Origin: Sophora flavescens
Lineage: Eukaryota > Streptophyta > Magnoliopsida > Fabales > Fabaceae
Reading direction: 5' to 3'
NCBI GenBank assembly: GCA_030762895.1
Contig: CM061062.1
Span: forward strand, 4,863,293 to 4,927,292
DNA length: 64,000 nt
Below the pieces are notes generated by a model. The model was not told the origin of the DNA and did no database searches. It saw only the letters and a list, made by a program, of their open reading frames with translations. Below are positions 46,171-57,842 of the stretch, piece by piece. Position 1 is the first letter of the stretch. Every line of letters starts with the position of its first letter. Both the position numbers and the translations under genes were made by a program.

Positions 46171-49031
46171 CTAAATATTTTCTTCCATACCAACTCCTCC
46201 ACTTCTTGATCCTCCAGTTCGTTGAGGGCAGTGGCGCCGGTTATGACCCTGAGACCTACACAATCCACATCGTTGGGTCGGTTGTGACTCTACCCAGTCC
46301 ATCTCATTACGAATGCGGGTTGACTTGGGTCTCCCTTTCGGGCGTAGCATCAACACATCCAGAACTAAGGTCCAAGGCTGTTGTATCTCGGGTATTTCTT
46401 CCTCATTTCCGATTGGAAACCATTAGGCAGCGTAAACATTAATGATACTGTGCCATTTGTAAACATCGTTGACATACTGATCATGGTCGAGCATCATGGC
46501 CGCACAAGCAGCAATGACATGTGACCATGGCAAATGATATGCTTGAAAGTTTCCACACTGACAATATTTAGTTTGTAAGTTAACCCTCCAATAGCGACCC
46601 CCTCTCTGGGTGACCGGATTGAAAGCCTCTTCGACCTCGAATCGTAGATTCTGGGTGTCATATCGGTGGACCTGATGCGTAGAAGCATCTTCTTGATGTT
46701 TCAAGAGCTTCTTCATTGCCTTGTCAGAATATCGGTGACCAGAACTAAGCTTGCCTCTTGCTTCCGCACCCCACTGAACAAAATACTCGACGATCCTACC
46801 ATATGAACACTTAACCAAAGCGGTGATTGGTAGATTCCTAGCACCCTTTAAAATTTTATTCACGCATTCAGACAAATTGGTTGTCATGTGTCCAAATCGA
46901 CGACCACCATCATCATAAGCCAGTGACCATTTCTCCTTCCTAATGCCATCAATCCACCTTTGTATTTCAGGAATGGTTTCACGGAATTTCTCAAGCTTCT
47001 GATCAAAGTTTTTCTTGAATGCTGTGTACCCTATACAAAAACGTTAACTTATTTAGGTCGCCATATTATTAAAGAAAACATAAATACAAAAATTATGTAA
47101 TTTGAAAAAGACATACCTAGAGTCATCAGTTCCTCCTTCAACTTTTTATTCTTGAATCTCTGGTTGAAATTACTGGCAATATGTTGAATACAGTGTACAT
47201 GATAAGCATTTGGAGGCTGCCAACCTAGGTGAGGATTCGAAACAGCCGATTTAATGCTTTGGTGCCGATCGGAGATCAGACATATACCAGTCTTATTGGT
47301 AACATGTTCCCGGATTAATCCCAAAAACCAAGACCACGCATCTAAAATTTCTCATTCCACAACAGCAAAAGCAAGCGGCAGTAAATGACTGTTTTCATCC
47401 TGTGATGTGGCAATCAACAGTGTGCCACGATACTTACCATACAGAAATGTGCCATCAACCTGTATTATTGGTTTGCAGTGATTAAATGCATCACAACATT
47501 GTCTAAACGTCCAGAAAACACGATGAAACGTGTGATATTGGTTGTTCACACGGTTGCCCACCACATATAGGTTGGTCTCGATCTTGTAAATTGAATCTGG
47601 GGAAAACAACTGCATATGTTGTAACCATCTAGGTAGCATGGCATATGATTCATCCCAATCTCCAAATACATTCACTATGGCCTTTTGTTTGGCTTTCCAT
47701 GCTTTTCTGTAAGATATCTTATACCCGTAAGTACTTAGAATTCTTTCGCGTATCAAAGCGATAGTCACCGACGGCGCTTCTCGGACCATACCTAGGAAGT
47801 CGATTTAAATATAAAGTTAGATTACACTTGGAATTAACAATAAAATCAATTATCATACTAGTAATCATCGTACCTAGTATGCACGAGCATATGAAGTTAG
47901 AATCCAGCTTTGTGTGGTCTTGCGACAACATCCGATTCACACAATTATGTTGACCGCCCCACTTTGTAACCTCCCACTTTAGTGACTTTTTCGACAAGAT
48001 AGCCCTCAGCCTCCATGGGCATCCTGTCAAATGATTTGAACACTGGATATAATACGTTACTTGGTTGATTTAGATTCAACAACTTTGAAATCCTGATGAA
48101 CGTTCATGGAATAATGTTTAATAGCCATTTGAACCGCCTGTTTTAGTATCAAATCTCAAGCCAACATACAATTCCTGACCCACTTTCCACGATCCCGGAA
48201 CATCTACGCCTTCAAATTCTATCTCCTGATCAGGATGGTCCCAGTTTATATAATTATAATGGGGGGATGAGTTGAAAAATGCACCATGTGATTGACCTAT
48301 AAGTGAGTAAAAATGAATAAATTGCCAATTAGAGTAAAAATAATAATATTTACACAAATAAAAATTAATAATAATGATGTCGGAATAAAATTATTAATTG
48401 TTGGAGGAAACCAACCAGCTTGATGCGGAACAAAACCACCAGGAGCCATCGATGAAACCAGAGCTGCAACAATTCCAGGTGACGCCAATGCGGACAAAAC
48501 TATGTTGGAACCCTGTTCAACCTCCTCCTCGGTGTCCGATGAACCTGATGTTGGTATATCATCTTCATCATCATCTTCATATGACTCATCCTCTATCTCG
48601 CTTGCCCAATCTTCATCTTCGTCATCTGCATTTGACCCAAGGTTTACCGGCACATTTCGCTGCTCGAAATTACTACCCAATGACGGCACAGGGAATATGG
48701 AAGTGCCCGCAACATTAACATCAACGTACAACTCAAGTGTCGACATCCAGGGATTTTGGATTAAACCATTCAGCATGTACTCCACAACTCGATCATCAGC
48801 AATTTCAACAAGAATATATTTCGCCGGGTTGCCATATATCATATATCTTGTCACAAATTTTGAAACCGATTGATTTGGTTGCAGCCTCTTCGAGTGAATC
48901 TTTGCCCTCAAACGCTCGTACCGGATGCAATGTTTTATTTGCACAATTTCTTGGTCTCCTTCAAATGTAATTCCTTCTGGTCCTTCGAAGACTCTCCCGT
49001 TCGAGTATACAAATACTGCAACTTGGCTCAT
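46171..49031 (-). pseudogene. MULE transposase, copy B (uninterrupted but mutated)
   Basis: Minus-strand ATG at 49031: MSQVAVFVYSNGRVFEGPEG, an acidic region, an intron (about 48298-48390), WKVGQELYVGLRF, then TGCPWRLRAIL and HNCVNRM. An intron around 47790-47875 is followed by VREAPSVTIALIRERIL. The DDE core has QVDGTFLYGKYRG (about 47455), LISDRHQSI (about 47265) and NLSECVN (about 46870). After an intron near 47035-47115 come the SWIM region and the CCHC knuckle CGLCRSQGHNRRHC (about 46235). Lesions: TGA at about 47350 (Gly in copy A), TAA at about 46424 (Gln in A), SWIM Cys to Trp (PWSH, about 46525), and two frame breaks shared with A (48141-48144 and about 48060). Confidence 0.88.
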
Positions 49032-49988
49032 GACGTCTGCCCTACAATAATATCAAATATATAAAAATAACCCATAAATTTACAAGTTCTAATAATAACA
49101 ATATTAAAAATACACAACAACAAATACAAATAATGGTATTAATAATATTAACATCATATTTAATATTAAATATGTAAACTTAAAAATAACATTAATATAA
49201 CACAATAATATCACTATTAATAATAATATTACAAAATAAAATTAATTACCAATTACTAATAATAAATACTGATACTAATAAAAGTAATGTTACTGTTATA
49301 TTATAATAAAAAAATAAACTTAATAATTAAAAGAAAGTATCAAATAATATTACACGAGGCAATAAATTTTTAACAATTTACACTAATAAATATTCATCAA
49401 TTATTACAGTAGTAAAAAAATTTACCTTATAAGAATTAAAATAAAGTCACATGCAATTTTAAATGAACACCGCTACATAAAAATTATACCATAAGTATAG
49501 GGAGTAATGATGATATTAATGATAAAGTATCTATTTAAAACAACAAGAGGCAATATAAAAAAACCCGTAATAACGAATAGCAAATAATATCACAGGAGGC
49601 ATAAAAAAAATAATAGTAGTAACAATTTACACCAATAAATATTCATCATTTATTATAGTAGTAAAAAAAAATTTTACCTTATAAGAATTAAAACACAGTC
49701 ACATGCAATTTTAAAGGAACACCGCTACAAAAAAAAATATATTATAAGTATAGGGAGTAACGATGACATTAATGATAAAATATCTATTTAAAACAACAAC
49801 AGATAATACAAAAATACCTTAATAAAAAAAAGTGTAGGCGCCAGTCAGACTGGCGCCTTTGACCCGTCAGAGTGAAAAAAAATAAAATATGCCCTGTGTC
49901 TAAAAGGACCCCCCATTGGTAAATAATTTCAGAATAACCCTAAACTGGTAAATAATTTCTAAAAGAAACCCAGTTTGATCAAAAAGCC
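49032..49988. repeat. Copy B right TIR (transposase side), promoter block deleted
   Basis: AT-rich leader to about 49360, then about two ~250-bp tandem repeats (49370-49815), then a direct jump to the outer block with its 23-bp palindrome (49836-49858) and the end CAGTTTGATCAAAAAGCC at 49988. The C-rich and TATA block found in the other three TIRs is missing, so the transposase of copy B probably lacks its TIR promoter. Confidence 0.8.
49836..49858. repeat. Perfect 23-bp palindrome in the MULE TIR
   Basis: Two 11-base arms (AGGCGCCAGTC and GACTGGCGCCT) around a single A. The other TIR copies (about 6634, 6944, 42420) keep the right arm and have point changes in the left. It is a candidate transposase binding site by symmetry and placement. 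Confidence 0.8.
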
Positions 49989-49997
49989 TATTGACAT

Positions 49998-50179
49998 GGG
50001 TACTGTTACATGAAGGCGAAGAGTAAAATTTAGAAGAGATAAGTACTGTTACGTGAAGTAGCATGAATTTTAATGTTACATCTAATATTACTTTAACCTT
50101 CTATTAATTTATAGTGTTGTAATTTATTTTTGTAAATATTTTTTTTGCAATAAAGGCCCTGGAACCATTATGAGAGAAG
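49998..50179. other. Unique flank right of the composite
   Basis: AT-rich sequence after the target duplication; no feature seen. Confidence 0.5.
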
Positions 50180-50545
50180 AAGATATCTCAAGAACAAATA
50201 TGCAATGAACCCAGAACGCATTCACCGAGTCCATCGCCTGCAAACTCTCCCACATCGGACCCGCTTCCATCGCCGTCGCCGCAGCCCCAATCTCGCTGGG
50301 ATCCGCAAAGTCGTTGTCGTTGTCGATAGTGGGGCGGGTGAGCGAGACGGCGCCCAGTGGCGAGGGGGACGAGCTTGTCGGCGTGTGGTTGGGGAGCTTC
50401 TTGGGTCGCTCGCGGCGGCGATGTGGGCGAGATGAGGAGGGGTTGTTGATGATCTCGACTTTGCCGCCTGGTGGTGGTGCTGGTGGCGTTAGGGGCTGTG
50501 GTGTTGGTTGTGTTGGTCGTCCATGGTCTCTGTTGTGCCTTACAT
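50180..50545 (-). pseudogene. GC-rich coding-like fragment, unrecognised
   Basis: In AT-rich surroundings, about 350 bp is GC-rich. On the minus strand one frame stays open from about 50525 to 50190 with a Pro-rich start, then GGKVEIINNPSSS, a basic patch RRRERPKKLPNH, and GAAATAMEAGPMWESLQAMD. There is no clear start codon, splice site or stop at a natural place. An overlapping frame (50188-50598) has an ATG but is low-complexity. It may be an exon of a captured or broken gene. I do not recognise a family. Confidence 0.35.
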
Positions 50546-51014
50546 ATTATCAGCTTATATTGCGATAATACTCTTTGTACACTATAATTTTTATTCAATC
50601 GTTGAACTGTAAGATCATTTATTTTAATTTTTGAAAAACTTGAATATCAATGGAAACATAATCAATAACTATTATGTTTGATGGCAACCATGGAGGTTTC
50701 AGGGTTTGCGCCCTTTCTTACGAAAATGAAAGTGACATTCAATGGAAAGTAGTAGAGGACTAGAGAACTCAGAATACAGCTCAGAAAAGAAAAAATGAGG
50801 AGGACCAAAAAAAAATTATTCTTGTCCAGTTTTAAGAAAATATTGGGCCAATCTCATAAAAATTGCATGAACCGGAACATTAGGTTATTCGTAAGTAATC
50901 ACAACCATCCATTTATTTAAATAATATATTTAATGGTTGATGTTACTCTCTTACGAGTGAGAGATTTAGTTGCTCTCTCATCTTAAAAGTCACTTAATTT
51001 CAAGAGAAGAGCTA
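50546..51014. other. Intergenic, AT-rich
   Basis: No gene, repeat or RNA recognised. Confidence 0.5.
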
Positions 51015-51235
51015 CTATTTTTTTTAAATGCTAAACAACTTTATTAAAAAAAATAGAAAAACAAGCACAAGGAGTGCCAGAAAATTAAACACAACCAAAA
51101 CAAACCAAAAGAAACAGCCAAGTGCCAAAATGGCTCTAATACGAAACCAAGGTCACAACCAAAAAAACTACCAGAAACCAAAAAGTTAATGACCCTGCAC
51201 AAATAACTCAAGCAGAGACAACCAATAAGCGCAGG
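51015..51235 (-). mobile_element. Possible LINE 3' end remnant
   Basis: Read on the minus strand, the segment is T/G-rich with a GTTTTGGTTTGTTTTGGTTG-like stretch, an AATAAAGTTGTTTAGC-type end and a short A run. This is the look of a plant LINE 3' untranslated end. No coding part is present. Confidence 0.35.
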
Positions 51236-51345
51236 GAGGTGGGTAGCTCAAGTGGTAAGAGCTAAAGATTTAATGTGTTAAAGGTGTTGGAGGTCCAATA
51301 TTTAAATCTTGGCAAAGAAGAAAAAAAATTAACAACTAACATACT
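51236..51345 (+). mobile_element. Degenerate tRNA-derived SINE
   Basis: TAGCTCAAGTGGTAAGAGCT at 51243-51262 matches an A-box (TRGCNNAGYNGG), and GGAGGTCCAATATTTAAATC at about 51289 is a decayed B-box at the right spacing. No tRNA cloverleaf forms, so this reads as a SINE head, not a tRNA gene. The tail is A-rich. Confidence 0.45.
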
Positions 51346-51429
51346 AATATTTGCCTAAAAAAATAAGAAGAACCAAACCAGAAAGCTATTGAGGACCATG
51401 TACGTCATGATTAATTGCTTTTCCTCATA

Positions 51430-51785
51430 AGAATAAGGTGACGTTTGGAGGAGCTTATTTAAGCTCCTTTTGATTTATCTGATGTCATTAGCTCTTATAC
51501 AATATGTTTGGCAGAGCTTATAAAAATAACTTATGCCATCCCATAAGGATTTTTGACTTATTTTCATAAGTCAATGGGAGAAGCTTATGGAATTATCATA
51601 AGAGCTTATGCACTAAACACCCTCTCCGTGTTTTTCACTATTCGAATCCTCTCATGCCCCTTTCTTTCTTTTTCTTTCTTTAAGCGCTTATGGCATAAGC
51701 TCTCATGCGATAAGATCTTATGTGATAAGCTTTTAATTAAGTTGTTTACCCAAACGCATCCTAAAAGGCCTCGCCCAAGCCTTTC
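51430..51785. mobile_element. MITE-like inverted-repeat element
   Basis: Begins with GTGACGTTTGGAGGAGCTTA and ends with TTACCCAAACGCATCC. Inside, ATAAGCTT/AAGCTTAT words recur in both orientations (51430-51600, 51685-51735), making a foldback structure. No coding sequence. Target duplication not identified. Confidence 0.45.
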
Positions 51786-52016
51786 CTCTTAAGCTTAATT
51801 GCTTCCATTTTATATTATTTTATTTAGGAGAATACTAACAAATACCTTCTGGGTATTGTTTAAGGAATCAATAAATAAAAATTTGTATGAAAAATGATAT
51901 ATTTAACATTTTAAAAAGTGTTACACTTCGTATTTCAATACAAACTTTCCATTTGTGAGTTCCTTAACCAATACCTTTAGGACACTTGTTAGCGAGACTC
52001 TTTTATTTATTATGAA

Positions 52017-52345
52017 TTATTAGATTTTGAGTCTAACTCAATCCCAAAAGCTAGCTCATAGGATGAAAGATTGCCCACTAATTATAAACTCTTATTAGAT
52101 ACTATCTCTAGTCAATGTGAGACTTGGGTTTTTCCCAATACACCCCCTCACGACCAACACAAATGGGCTTGGTGTGTGGATAATATGGTTGGTGTCCCAA
52201 CAATGGATCTTGAATAACTCTTATACCATATTAAATTTTGAGCCTAACTCAATCCCAAAATCTAGCTCACAGGATGAAGATTGCCCATTAATTATAAACT
52301 CTTATTAGATACTATCCCGTGGGACTTAGTTTTTCCCGATATGAA
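52017..52345. repeat. Imperfect direct repeat
   Basis: A block with GTCTAACTCAATCCCAAAAG followed by TAGCTCA...GATTGCCCA and ATAAACTCTTATTAGATACT occurs at 52029-52105 and 52240-52315. Similar text is common in plant repeats. Function is not evident. Confidence 0.7.
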
Positions 52346-53123
52346 CGTTTGCCTACCGATCTTTATTAACCCAATGTTTGTTATCGGAAAATTAAGCAAC
52401 TAAATTTATTTGCATAAAGTATTGGGCGAAGACTAGCATGAGGTAGTTGGTTAAGTGCCTCACGGATGAGTCAGAAAACTTACCTTTGATAGTAGGTTAC
52501 ACACAGAATTTACAGGTAACAAAATTTTCTAAAATGTTCTAGGAATGGAACCCGCAACATCATACTAACAAGGACATACGAATGACCAGCGGATGGTTCG
52601 GTTTGATTTCGGTTAAATTATAATGGATAAGTCAAGTATAAACCACTAATTCCTTTATGATCCATTATATATATATATAAAAAATCATTTATGATCCATT
52701 TAATAAAAATCATCCAACTCATCTAATTTTTTTTTGTGGATGACCGGGTTGTGAGAGTGCCGGTGGCAACAATGGCGGGTGGAGTTCGGTTGGTCCAATG
52801 GGATAAAAAAAACTAAATGGATATAATTAAAATAAACTATTTTTAATTTGGTTGGTCTAATGGGTCGAATTTTTTTTTATGAATTATTAACTACCATTGA
52901 TAAAAATGACTCAACTCGATCCAATTTATTTAACCCTTTTTGATAAATGGATGGATTAGTTTGGATTTAGGTATGGATGGGTTGAATGTATCATGATTAA
53001 ATGGATTGTATTGTCAACTATAGGTACTACATTTGAAGGAAAGAAAGTGGGAGAGGGAGAAAGAGAGAGAAAGGCATCCGGGAACATACTTTTGGCGAGA
53101 AAGCTAGTATCTCCGATAACTAA
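52346..53123. other. Intergenic, AT-rich
   Basis: Contains a TA-run at 52667-52678 and repeated GATCCATT words (52650-52700). No gene recognised. Confidence 0.5.
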
Positions 53124-53519
53124 GGGTCCATTTGGTTTAGATTCTGATAGAATTGATTTTAAAAGAATTGATTTTAGAAGAATTGATTTTAAAAAGTGGA
53201 GTTTGAAAAAATTGATTTGTGTTTGGTAATAACATTTTAAAAGAGAGTTTATAAGAATTGATTTTATTTGGATGATAAAGTAAAATCACTTTTGAGGTGT
53301 AAATATGTAGAATTTTGTGGGTCCTACATCTAGAATCAATTATTTTCAACGGAAAAGCTAGAAATTTTTGCTTCCACAAAACTCAATTTAGACCGACCAG
53401 AAATCAATTATTTCCATCTGAGTTTCGTATAACGCATGAACAGTCCAATAACGTTTCAATTCTCTGGGACAGGAAAAAGTGCCGTTTGCGTTAGGAAAAA
53501 TCCTAACCAAACGGGCACC
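53124..53519. mobile_element. MITE with CATTTGGTTTAG-type ends
   Basis: Begins GGGTCCATTTGGTTTAGATT and ends AATCCTAACCAAACGGGCACC, imperfect inverted ends. Four AATTGATTTT(A) repeats lie just inside the left end. It is the same family as the outer part of 5809-6425. No coding sequence. Confidence 0.55.
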
Positions 53520-53769
53520 AACATGCTAGTGTTAGGATTTGTTAATGCATTATCTTTTAATTATAGTTAACTATTACTTAGCTTAGTAAGCCATTATCTT
53601 TAAAAGAAAATATGGCAAAAGCATTAAAAAATTCAAAGAAGGAAAATGGGAACCAATGCGCAGCCTGACTTAAGATGGTATAAATTGATGACATTTTTTT
53701 CTTATTTGAAGTTAAACAGATAGCAACGTGTGAGGTCATCCCTAATCTCCACTCGGGTTAAAAAAGACT

Positions 53770-54482
53770 CGTTTCCCAAGAAAACCGGGTCTCTGCTACC
53801 CGATACTGAACATGGTTTCTTTGGGAAGTTTTCACATCTATATCTAGAAAAAAAACTTGCATCAGTTTGTGCCCTCCATCAAATCCCAAATTTCCTCTAC
53901 ACTCCTTGACGCTGAGTCGATTGGTTCTTTCAAATCATCACATAATGAGAGGGGGATCGGTTCAAATCATCCATGGAAAGTGAAGCCTTGGTTGAACTCG
54001 TCGTGCCGGTGTTGCTCTGTCTTCTTCTCCCAAACTAATCCGGCGACAACGCAAGGGACACCACAGAGACCATGCTAGCCATTACCAAAGTATTGTCACC
54101 AATATTTACCATGCTTGATTTTGTGAAAGCAATCTAGCGATAAAATGGAAGGATAACATTATTGGCAGCATGGAAAACGGAAACATAATTTTTAACTGCC
54201 AATGTATTTATTTTCTTTAGTCGGTTGGTGAATTATTGGATGAATAACAATGGGCATATATGGCATACGTATGAAATATGAATAGAGAGAAGTAAATTCA
54301 TCTATCCAACCATTCATAAAGTACTCAAACCCAATGAGATATGAGCAAATTCTAAGCCAAATCGTGGTCCCTAATCTATTAGCAAATAGAGAATGAGTAT
54401 ATAAACCAACAATAAAGATGATACTCATGCACCATGACATTTCAATATTTCATGCAGTAGCAGTAGTAGCTCTTCATGTATA
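53770..54482. repeat. Direct repeat unit, left copy
   Basis: Starts CTACCCGATACTGAACATGG and ends in CTCTTCATGTATACTT. The right copy is 58785-59661. This copy lacks ~190 bp present in the right copy (59060-59248), joined at a CAT microhomology. Possible old exon-like pieces with a short GC-richer region (53920-54070) are present but no stable frame. Confidence 0.8.
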
Positions 54483-55436
54483 CTTCACTAGTGAAAAATA
54501 TGCTTTTAACGACTGGTTGTAACAGCGGTTAGATTGAAACCGATGTTACAAAAGAGGCGGTGACAGTATTGTAAATAATTAACTCATTTAAAATACTTGT
54601 AATGGCGGTTATATTTTAACCGATGTTACAAGTGACTTGTAACAGCGGTTTAGAGACAACCGACGTTACAAGTGGGAAATCATTAAAATATTATGTTGGT
54701 AGGAAGACTAATAACAACGCTTGATACACAACCGAAGTTACAAGTGGCATATAACAGCACTTGTTAAAGCAACCGATGTTACATGTCTTTGTAACTTTAA
54801 ACATTCACAAACAACTCATAGTTCACTCCTGCGCCCTAACCCTTCAGCTTTGTTGCTCCCTTTTATTCCCTCTGTGCTGCAAAGTCACCGTCGCCTCTGC
54901 CACCGTCCTCTTCTCTCTCTCAAACTTGAGGTACGTAATGCCTTAACCATTTTTGTATTCCCTCTTTCTCGTATTTCCCATTTCTCCCATTTCCCTCAAA
55001 CTTTTTTTTTGGTTTTGCAAAAACTATAGAGGCGGTGATTGTAGTTCCCTCATTTAACACAACCGAGGCTATCAAGCTCTTTTGGTTCCCTCATTTCTGT
55101 CACAGCTCCGGTAAGCACCTCTCCTTCGTTTGGTTCCCTCGTTATTCCTCTGTTTGATGCCATTCAGTTTCTTGAGATGTTTGATGAACTCTAACTCACT
55201 TTGTATCTAAACCTAATATTGAGTTCTGACTGAATGAAAACTAAACCTAATTTCTTGTTTTGGGTGGAAATACTGATATGGACAAACTGGTTTGCATCAG
55301 CTCTGCTTGTTTGTTCCTTTGCTTTGGTATGCTCGTTTCCACTATATAAATGCCATTGTTTACACTGAGTTGTTGTTGTTGTGGCTAAGTTTGTTGTGCC
55401 ATTGTTTACACTGTAAGTGTGACTGTGTTTGCGGTA

Positions 55437-56540
55437 ATGGCTGATTCACGGGGCGGTGCTTGTAGTCCCTCGTCGACTGGTATGCATCCTTCACAGGGCG
55501 GTGCAGCTAGCACCTCTTCCAAAAAGAAGGGTATGCACCACCATGAAAAATTGACCACTCGCCTTCCTAATAATATGAAGTGGCATATTGAGTTTGATAT
55601 TTATGGGGAGGCTATTGGTCCGCGTGGTAAGGATTTTTCTAATTTCTTGGTTGTGCAAGCTAGAAGACATGCTAGCATATTGATTGAGGAATGGGCTAAA
55701 GTACCGGAGAACATGAAAAATCAGATTTGGGAGTCACTCACGGTAAAGTAACTTTTAACCTCTTCGTTTGTATCTATTGTATTTAAGCATATTATCATAC
55801 AAGTTCCTCTATTGTAATGTAGGTCCATTTTGATTTGCCGAGTACTGCAGAGATAAATAAGAAAGTTCTTTCACATGCCGCTAAGCTTTGGACGGGGTTT
55901 AATTCAGACCTGGCTAGAAAGTACATCTTTGGAGAGAAGGTCGACAAGTGTCCTACAGAGGATTAACCTTACCTTGATCGAGATACGTGGGACCAGTTTG
56001 TGGTTATCCGACGCTCGCCTGCCAATATGGTTAGTTGAAGTTAATTGTTTTTATGATAGGGCAACCTAAAGTTTTTTTATTTAACTGAATTGATTACATG
56101 TTATTTGTAACAGGTGAAAAGGGAAAAGGCGCAAGAGATCCAGAAAAAAAAAATGTCCACAAACACACGATGTCTTGCGGTGGTTATAAACGGGTTCGGC
56201 AAAATATGATGGAAGCCAAGTTGAAGAAGAGGCAGGAAGAAGCAGGAGATGAGGAGGCAGTTATTGATCCTCTGTTCCCGAAAATTTTATAAGTAATTAA
56301 TATTTAATTCTACATGTACATTGTAACAGACTTTAAAGTATCTTACTTTTTTTTTTTTTGATTTTCATCTTTGTAGGCTTTGCTGAAGGAACAAAGCTCG
56401 CAAGGATCGTTCGTTCCACAAGGTCGTCGGGATATCCTGGCCGTTGCCCTAGACAAAGACGACCACCTTGGCCGAGTATTTGGTGTTGGAGGGTAGATGG
56501 GTATTCGACAATTCCATAGACCACGTTCACATGAGTGAAC
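55437..56540 (+). pseudogene. Transposase_24 (Ptta/En/Spm)-like protein
   Basis: The ATG at 55437 starts MADSRGGACSPSSTGMHPSQ. The exon to about 55750 holds the conserved WHIEFDIYGEAIGPRGKDFS and NFLVVQARRHASILIEEWAK. Later exons have PSTAEINKKVLSHAAKLW (about 55830), HKHTMSCGGYKRVRQNMM (about 56160) and the hallmark GSFVPQGRRDILAVALDKDD with GRVFGVGG (about 56405-56495). A TAA after PTED (about 55962), an A-run frameshift at about 56140-56150 and a TAG after GRVFGVGG break it. Transposase_24 proteins accompany CACTA elements in plants; the exact role is not settled. Confidence 0.8.
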
Positions 56541-57009
56541 CATGGGCGAACGGGAGTGGCTACTCGCAGAGAAGATTAGAGAGGATGTTATCCAGTCGCT
56601 TTTAAAGGACCCAGGGGCTCTGCGGACTCTTATATCATCTATACAATCCGAAGGAAGTCCAACTGTCCAACCTTCACATGTGAGTACAAAAGGGAGCTGT
56701 CCAGCTCAACATGTGTTGGTTGATGATGATGAGGAGATGGACGATGATGAGCTGGTGGTGGAGCCGAAGGTATTCGTATTCATTCAATTAATTATGTCTT
56801 TCTCTATTTACAATTGAAATGACTTGACAATATTCACTAATGTTTTATCTTTGTTAATTGTTTAGGATAATAACAAAGTCGGTGATCCATTGAGTCCGTC
56901 GCAACAAAGGGGGAAGTCTCCTGCACCCCATGTATTAATAATCATTCAATTTTTATATTGTTTACGATAATATTTACCCTTTATTCATAATGCTTTATAT
57001 TGTTTGTTT

Positions 57010-57792
57010 AGGACCACACAGCTCCATCAAATCCGAGAAACAGTATCTCGCTGATAGCTCGTCTGGCTGCATGGGCAGCATCGTACCAACACGACGTCTT
57101 TACAATTCCTTTGGAACATGACGACATTGTAACTGACTTGTTTCTTGGTTTTTTCATGCCGATGGGGGATGCGGGTGACTTACCCATGATCGAGTATGGT
57201 TAGCCAATCCGGTTATCAGTATTTGGTGCACGTACGTACTTATATTTTAATATAATTTATTTATTTCAATATATTACGTAATTAACATTGACTAACTATT
57301 TCATTTCTTAGGTATCTGCATCGCCCTGCTATGGCAAGGGGCATCCTGCCTAGTTATGGATTCTTAGACCCCACCGTCATTCAGGGTTATTTTTGCATAA
57401 TTGGCGACGCCATGACCAGATACTTGCAATCCGTAGTATCTCTTAGCCACTCTGAGGTATATATGGCACCACTTCTCAGGAACAACCATTGGCAGTTGTT
57501 CCTACTTTGTCCAGCACAGCATACAGTCGTATTTCTTTACTCGTTACACTATCAGTTGGACCCTGAAGTGAAACAATATATTGATAGGTACATAAAATCT
57601 TATTTAATTTGTAACTTTTTATTTATTTTATTAAACATGCATGAACAAAAGTTTGACAATATTCATATTTTTTATCATATAGTGCAATGATTGCGTGTAG
57701 CATTGCTTGCGCAAATGGTAAAAGTAGGAGTGTAAAGGCAAAAAATAAGCCTACATGGATAATCCCAAAGGTAAGTAGTTTAATAAATAGTA

Positions 57793-57842
<50 letters not shown>

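Larger units (their letters stand above)
6500..49988. mobile_element. Composite of two inverted MULE elements carrying a PMD gene
   Basis: Two copies of one element lie in inverted orientation: A (6500 to about 42290) and B (about 42291-49988). Each has long TIRs, a MULE transposase entering from one end and a plant-mobile-domain gene entering from the other, with the genes convergent. The outermost TIR ends (GGGATTTTTGACCAAACTGG at 6500 and its counterpart ending at 49988) are flanked by CATTGACAT (6491-6499) and TATTGACAT (49989-49997), a 9-bp duplication with one mismatch, the Mutator hallmark. No such duplication brackets copy B alone. Subtracting inserted elements, copy A is about as long as copy B (7.7 kb). 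Copy A is interrupted by gypsy, solo LTR, copia and CACTA insertions. Confidence 0.8.

Noticed and set aside
51236..51310. tRNA gene
   Set aside because: A-box and a decayed B-box are present but no cloverleaf pairs; fits a SINE head.
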